64,000 nt of DNA from Chitinophagaceae bacterium (GTDB lineage Bacteria; Bacteroidota; Bacteroidia; Chitinophagales; Chitinophagaceae): NCBI GenBank assembly GCA_017307755.1, contig JAFKGQ010000020.1:62001-126000 (forward strand). The letters are read 5' to 3'. Position 1 is the stretch's first letter; each line of letters begins with the position of its first letter. A program made the translations under genes and the position numbers. Shown here one piece after another: positions 61,320 through 64,000 of the stretch. The notes beneath the pieces were generated by a model. The model did no database searches. It had not been told where the DNA came from and saw nothing but the letters and a program-made list of their open reading frames with translations.

Positions 61320-61883
61320 ATGACCGAAATGTACAAGATACAGCCTGAGGGATTGTATTTTGTAACCCTAACCGTAGTTGGCGGGATCGATGTCTTTACC
61401 CGTCACGAATATTGCGATCTGCTGGTGGACAACCTGAACTACTGCATTGAGCACAAGCGGCTGCGGGTATACGAATATGCTATCCTACCCAGCCGCCTGT
61501 ATATGATCGCAGGTGTGGAACAGGGGAAGTCCAATCTTCCCAAGGTTCTGAGGGATTTAAAAAGTACTTCAGCCAAACAGATCCTCAGGGCCATCGCCGA
61601 ACACGCTAACGAAGTTCGTAGAGAATGGCTCCTCCGTTTGTTTCAATTCTTTGCCAACCGATACCAGCATGATTCCGAACACCATTTCTGGCAATTTGGG
61701 AATCAACCTGTCGACCTGGAAAAATTTGTTAAAAAAGATCAACCTCTCCCATCCCCCCTGGATAGCCTTATGAAGGAAAAAATAGTCGATACCCCCGAAC
61801 ATTATATTTACTGCAGCGCCTTCCCTGGTCAAAAAGTTAAACTATTTCAGCCTGACCCCCTCCCGGGTGACAGAAAGTCATAA
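61320..61883 (+). CDS. RAYT-like transposase homologue with degenerate HUH site
   Basis: A 187-residue protein that aligns by eye to the Bacteroidota REP-associated tyrosine transposases: GLYFVTLTVVGGIDVFTRHEYCDLLVDNL, REWLLRLFQFFANRYQH...HHFWQFGNQPVDLEKFV and EHYIYCSAF. The HUH motif (normally xMxxHxHL) has become AILPSRLYMIA, so both metal-binding histidines are lost (R59, Y61), and the usual YIHxNPVxxGLV segment is replaced by PSPLDSLMKEKIV. It is therefore almost certainly inactive as a nuclease. ATG 61320, with TATCTTTT at 61308-61315 as possible -7 box. It precedes a second, better conserved copy. Confidence 0.78.
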   Translation: MTEMYKIQPEGLYFVTLTVVGGIDVFTRHEYCDLLVDNLNYCIEHKRLRVYEYAILPSRLYMIAGVEQGKSNLPKVLRDLKSTSAKQILRAIAEHANEVRREWLLRLFQFFANRYQHDSEHHFWQFGNQPVDLEKFVKKDQPLPSPLDSLMKEKIVDTPEHYIYCSAFPGQKVKLFQPDPLPGDRKS

Positions 61884-61928
61884 AAAATTAAAGAATATTC
61901 CAAACACATAATCCGCCAAATTTGTAAC

Positions 61929-61945
61929 TTACGGTAGTGCCGTAA
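61929..61945. repeat. Hairpin between the two RAYT-like genes
   Basis: ttacgg-tagtg-ccgtaa, 6-bp stem with 5-nt loop, in the 134-nt gap between the genes. No long T-run follows, so it is not a clear terminator. The rest of the gap shows nothing recognisable apart from the hairpin at 61995. Confidence 0.4.
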
Positions 61946-61994
61946 AGGCTCCCCTTGCCTCAACCCTGTCAGTATCCCAACCCATAGGAACCAA

Positions 61995-62015
61995 TTATTC
62001 ACTCAAAATGAATAA
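61995..62015 (+). promoter_or_regulatory. Hairpin just upstream of the second RAYT-like start codon
   Basis: ttattca (61995-62001) pairs with tgaataa (62009-62015) around a 7-nt loop, and the ATG lies 2 nt further at 62018. In mRNA this could mask the ribosome start region. It may be chance in A/T-rich sequence. Confidence 0.35.
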
Positions 62016-62017
62016 CC

Positions 62018-62614
62018 ATGCTGGCAAATCATAATCACCTTGGCCCCCGGGAAGCCTGTTATTTTCTTACGCTGAATGTGGTAGATCGTATCGACGTTTT
62101 CACCCGGCCGGCTTATAAACAGGTGATAGCGGATGCGTTGAATCATTTTGCAGAAGCAGGCCAGGTATGCATCTACGCCTGGTGCCTTATGACACATCAT
62201 CTGCATCTCCTCGTAAAGACTCCTGAAGGCAACGGACCCGCTTATTTTGAAAGGGATTTTAAAAAATATACCACACCGGAGATCTTAAAAGCCGTCGAAG
62301 TGGAAATGGACCTCCGCAAGGACTGGATGATGCAGCGTTTTGAGGACTTCGGCAAATCCCTCAAACGCATTGAGAAGTTCCATCTCTGGCAGAATTGCAG
62401 CAGCCCTTTGCACATCGATGCCGGCCAGACCGACCTCCTGATGGGCCGGATCGAGCATATCCACGAAAACCCGGTCCGGGAAAGGATCGTCGACCTTCCG
62501 GAAGCCTATCTTTTTAGTTCTGCACGCGACTATGCCGGGGGAAAAGGGCTGGTAAAAGTAAAAGTGGCCCAGCACACAGGCCTGGCCAAAATAAAGACGA
62601 TATCGTCCAATTGA
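62018..62614 (+). CDS. REP-associated tyrosine transposase (RAYT) family protein
   Basis: A 198-residue single-strand DNA nuclease-like protein of the Y1/IS200-like superfamily. It has CYFLTLNVVDRIDVFTRPAYK, the HUH site CLMTHHLHLLV (H61, H63), DLRKDWMMQRFEDFGK, and the C-terminal block IEHIHENPVRERIV..AYLFSSARDYAG. These are the family marks of Bacteroidota RAYTs. The tyrosine common in YIHxNPV is His here, and no other Tyr lies between residues 80 and 155, so which residue, if any, acts as the nucleophile is uncertain. RAYTs are single-copy, vertically inherited genes that act on palindromic REP sequences. No flanking insertion-sequence ends were found. Confidence 0.85.
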   Translation: MLANHNHLGPREACYFLTLNVVDRIDVFTRPAYKQVIADALNHFAEAGQVCIYAWCLMTHHLHLLVKTPEGNGPAYFERDFKKYTTPEILKAVEVEMDLRKDWMMQRFEDFGKSLKRIEKFHLWQNCSSPLHIDAGQTDLLMGRIEHIHENPVRERIVDLPEAYLFSSARDYAGGKGLVKVKVAQHTGLAKIKTISSN

Positions 62615-62626
62615 TGATCTGTGTAC

Positions 62627-62986
62627 TCACTTTCCTTTTGTGGCGGTCTTTAGCGCTTCCACCGTCTTTTTCTCGCTGCCCACGAAGATCTTACTCCCTA
62701 CCAGGGCCACCGGCCGTTTGAGAAAAGTGTATTCGTCCAGGATCAGTTGGCGGTAATCCTGCTCCGATAATTGCTTGTCTTTAAGGCCCAATTCTTTGTA
62801 TTTCAAGGCTCTGCGGCTGAACAACGCTTCGTAGCTGCCTGCTTTTTCCTTCATTTCGTCCAATTGAGCAGGTGTGATCTTTTCCGTTTTGATGTCCTGT
62901 AAAGAAAACCCTTTCTTCTCCGCCCCGATCTCGTCCAGGACCCGGGCGCAGGTGCTGCAGGTAGAAAGACAATATATTTTCTTCAT
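62627..62986 (-). CDS. ArsC/Spx/MgsR family protein
   Basis: A 119-residue thioredoxin-fold protein. The N-terminus MKKIYCLSTCSTCARVLDEIG carries CSTC (C10-C13), the redox CxxC of Spx/MgsR-type proteins, unlike single-Cys arsenate reductases. The C-terminal half has ELGLKDKQLSEQDYRQLILDEYTFLKRPVALVGSKIFVG, matching the ArsC domain. It could be a transcriptional stress regulator acting on RNA polymerase or a small reductase. ATG 62986 is taken because the promoter elements lie just upstream. Confidence 0.85.
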   Translation of the reverse strand: MKKIYCLSTCSTCARVLDEIGAEKKGFSLQDIKTEKITPAQLDEMKEKAGSYEALFSRRALKYKELGLKDKQLSEQDYRQLILDEYTFLKRPVALVGSKIFVGSEKKTVEALKTATKGK

Positions 62987-62990
62987 GGGG

Positions 62991-63023
62991 CGAAGGTAAC
63001 ATTTTCGCCTTCCCAGCGACAAA
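62991..63023 (-). promoter_or_regulatory. Candidate promoter of the ArsC/Spx-like gene
   Basis: -33 TTTG (63023-63020), 21-nt spacer and -7 TACCTTCG (62998-62991), one mismatch to the consensus. It ends 4 nt before the ATG. Confidence 0.45.
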
Positions 63024-63083
63024 GACAAAGACGGCATATTAAATTGCCTAAAAATCTTCATTTTGGAAGCCTCCGGCCGTGAC

Positions 63084-63584
63084 ATGCAGGAAGAATTTGT
63101 CGGGCTGGTGCAGGAGCACCGCTCACTGCTGTACAAAGTGTGCAGGCTCTATTGCTTTACAGACACCGACCGTCAGGACCTTTTCCAGGAAATGGTCATA
63201 CAGCTTTGGAGATCTTATCCTCACTTCCGCGGCGAATCCAAATTCAGCACGTGGCTCTATCGTATCGCCCTCAACACCGCGATTTCCAATCTCCGCAAAC
63301 AACGCCGGCGCCCCTCCCCGACGAACCTGAACGAGATCCCCGTCCCCCTTCAGGATATGACCTGGCCGGGAGAGGAAGAAGAGCAGCTGCGACAGCTGTA
63401 TGCCGCGATCGACAGGCTGTCGGAAATAGAAAAAGCCCTGGTCATGCTCTACCTGGAAGACCGTTCATATGAGGAAATGGAAGAGATCTTGGGGATCAAT
63501 CAGAACAACCTGCGGGTAAAAATGAATCGCATCCGTGAAAAATTACGCAAAATGACAAAGGAGGCTACTTATGGAATTAGATAG
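63084..63584 (+). CDS. ECF-type RNA polymerase sigma factor
   Basis: A 166-residue sigma factor. Region 2 spans about 5-75 (FVGLVQEHRSLLYKVCRLYCFTDTDRQDLFQEMVIQLWRSYPHFRGESKFSTWLYRIALNTAI) and region 4 about 105-160 (LYAAIDRLSEIEKALVMLYLEDRSYEEMEEILGINQNNLRVKMNRIREKLRKM). The frame opens upstream at a TTG (63063), but ATG 63084 fits the family. The next gene starts 14 nt before its stop codon, so the pair is translationally coupled. Confidence 0.93.
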   Translation: MQEEFVGLVQEHRSLLYKVCRLYCFTDTDRQDLFQEMVIQLWRSYPHFRGESKFSTWLYRIALNTAISNLRKQRRRPSPTNLNEIPVPLQDMTWPGEEEEQLRQLYAAIDRLSEIEKALVMLYLEDRSYEEMEEILGINQNNLRVKMNRIREKLRKMTKEATYGIR

Positions 63585-64000
63585 CTTAAAATATGTATGG
63601 CGTACGCTGGGGTCCGGGCCTGCTCACGACAAAAGCCCGGAAGAGATCCGTGCCCTCTTGCGCCAACGCTCGAAAGGGCCCGTGGAAAAAATGCGGCGTA
63701 ACCTCACGGGAGAGCTCTTGCTCATCCTGGTAACCTATACGCCTGCGATCCTCTTTTATTTCCTGGGTTTTGAAGGAAAACTATCCGGTATCGGCTGGCT
63801 CTTTATCCTGCTCCTGGGCATCCTCGCCGTATATTTCTATAGAAAGCACCGGATCCTGAAAGCCATGCAATGCAGCGGATGTGACCTTCGCTCCAGTCTG
63901 CGGCAACAGATAGACACCCTAAAAAGATATACTCGTTTCTATATCCGGGCAGGCACCATTATGATCCCCATCATGACCATCCTCTCCTGGCTGATCATTC
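63571..64000 (+). CDS. Membrane protein coupled to sigma factor (C-terminus missing)
   Basis: Opens with ATG at 63571 inside the sigma gene (14-nt overlap) and runs off the window. The 143 visible residues start MELDSLKYVWRTLGSGPAHDK and have TM helices at about 46-65, 72-90 and one starting near 130. The cytosolic N-terminus followed by TM spans fits an anti-sigma-like partner of the adjacent ECF factor, a usual arrangement in this group. No domain name can be given without the rest of the protein. Confidence 0.65.
   Translation, partial: MELDSLKYVWRTLGSGPAHDKSPEEIRALLRQRSKGPVEKMRRNLTGELLLILVTYTPAILFYFLGFEGKLSGIGWLFILLLGILAVYFYRKHRILKAMQCSGCDLRSSLRQQIDTLKRYTRFYIRAGTIMIPIMTILSWLII

Noticed and set aside
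61884..62626. IS200/IS605-type insertion sequence around the RAYT genes
   Set aside because: No flanking left-end/right-end hairpin pair, no tnpB, and no target-site pattern; the genes fit the resident RAYT class better.

Overview
The window is bacterial chromosome from the phylum Bacteroidota, most likely family Chitinophagaceae (Chitinophaga/Puia-like); the genus is not decidable from the sequence alone. Support comes from promoters of the Bacteroidota type (-33 TTTG, about 19-20 nt, -7 TAnnTTTG), a type IX secretion C-terminal sorting tail, DUF5606 and DUF885 proteins, many lipoproteins, and short gaps between genes. I saw no tRNA, rRNA, CRISPR array or prophage. No gene-free stretch reaches 300 bases.

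Layout. 1-5 kb: a partial sterol-desaturase-type membrane protein, a DUF2007 protein, dnaN divergent from recX, a nitrilase-family amidase, nagA and a thioredoxin-fold protein without its cysteines. 5-15 kb: S41 peptidase, thiL, inositol-phosphatase-like gene, GT2 glycosyltransferase, a polytopic membrane protein, a GH3-type acyl-adenylate enzyme, a LysE exporter, mtgA, and a NAD-salvage pair (NadR-like kinase and pnuC). 15-21.7 kb: nfu, a divergent merC / sco1-fur metal locus with a palindrome inside the merC promoter, a candidate small RNA, an M3 peptidase, DUF5606, a DsbA-like protein and a PAS histidine kinase. 21.7-37.3 kb: a large secreted aromatic/glycine-rich protein, polA, uvrB, AsmA-like protein, M28 peptidase, mgsA, a T9SS cargo protein, DUF3592 and recA. 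37.5-46.7 kb: an ECF sigma locus, a DUF885 lipoprotein, an OmpA-like lipoprotein, a hybrid 7TMR-DISM histidine kinase and small secreted proteins. 46.7-50.3 kb: an operon of CPA1 antiporter, AraC regulator and TetX-like flavin monooxygenase. 50.4-64 kb: small proteins, then a two-gene unit of an M48 peptidase and an 1825-residue protein (kinase-like region, DUF4011, SF1 helicase, degenerate nuclease-like region, WGR), then pcrA/uvrD, two RAYT-like genes, an ArsC/Spx-like gene and a second ECF sigma locus cut by the window end.

The two points I find most notable are these. First, the M48-helicase-WGR operon has its own strong promoter and resembles the DUF4011-helicase-Vsr (Hhe-type) defence proteins, but with a kinase-like head, a WGR tail and an apparently inactivated nuclease. 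Second, a family of short twin-hairpin palindromes with C(GNA)G triloops recurs in three intergenic regions with compensating base changes, while the same window carries two REP-associated tyrosine transposase (RAYT) homologues, one of which has lost the HUH histidines. A roughly 110-nt candidate sRNA beside fur and the Fur-family operator in the merC promoter are the next best supported regulatory elements.

DNA replication and repair genes are frequent here (dnaN, recX, polA, uvrB, recA, pcrA), but they sit in separate transcription units mixed with envelope and metabolic genes, so this is ordinary core chromosome with a small accessory patch at about 52-62.6 kb.
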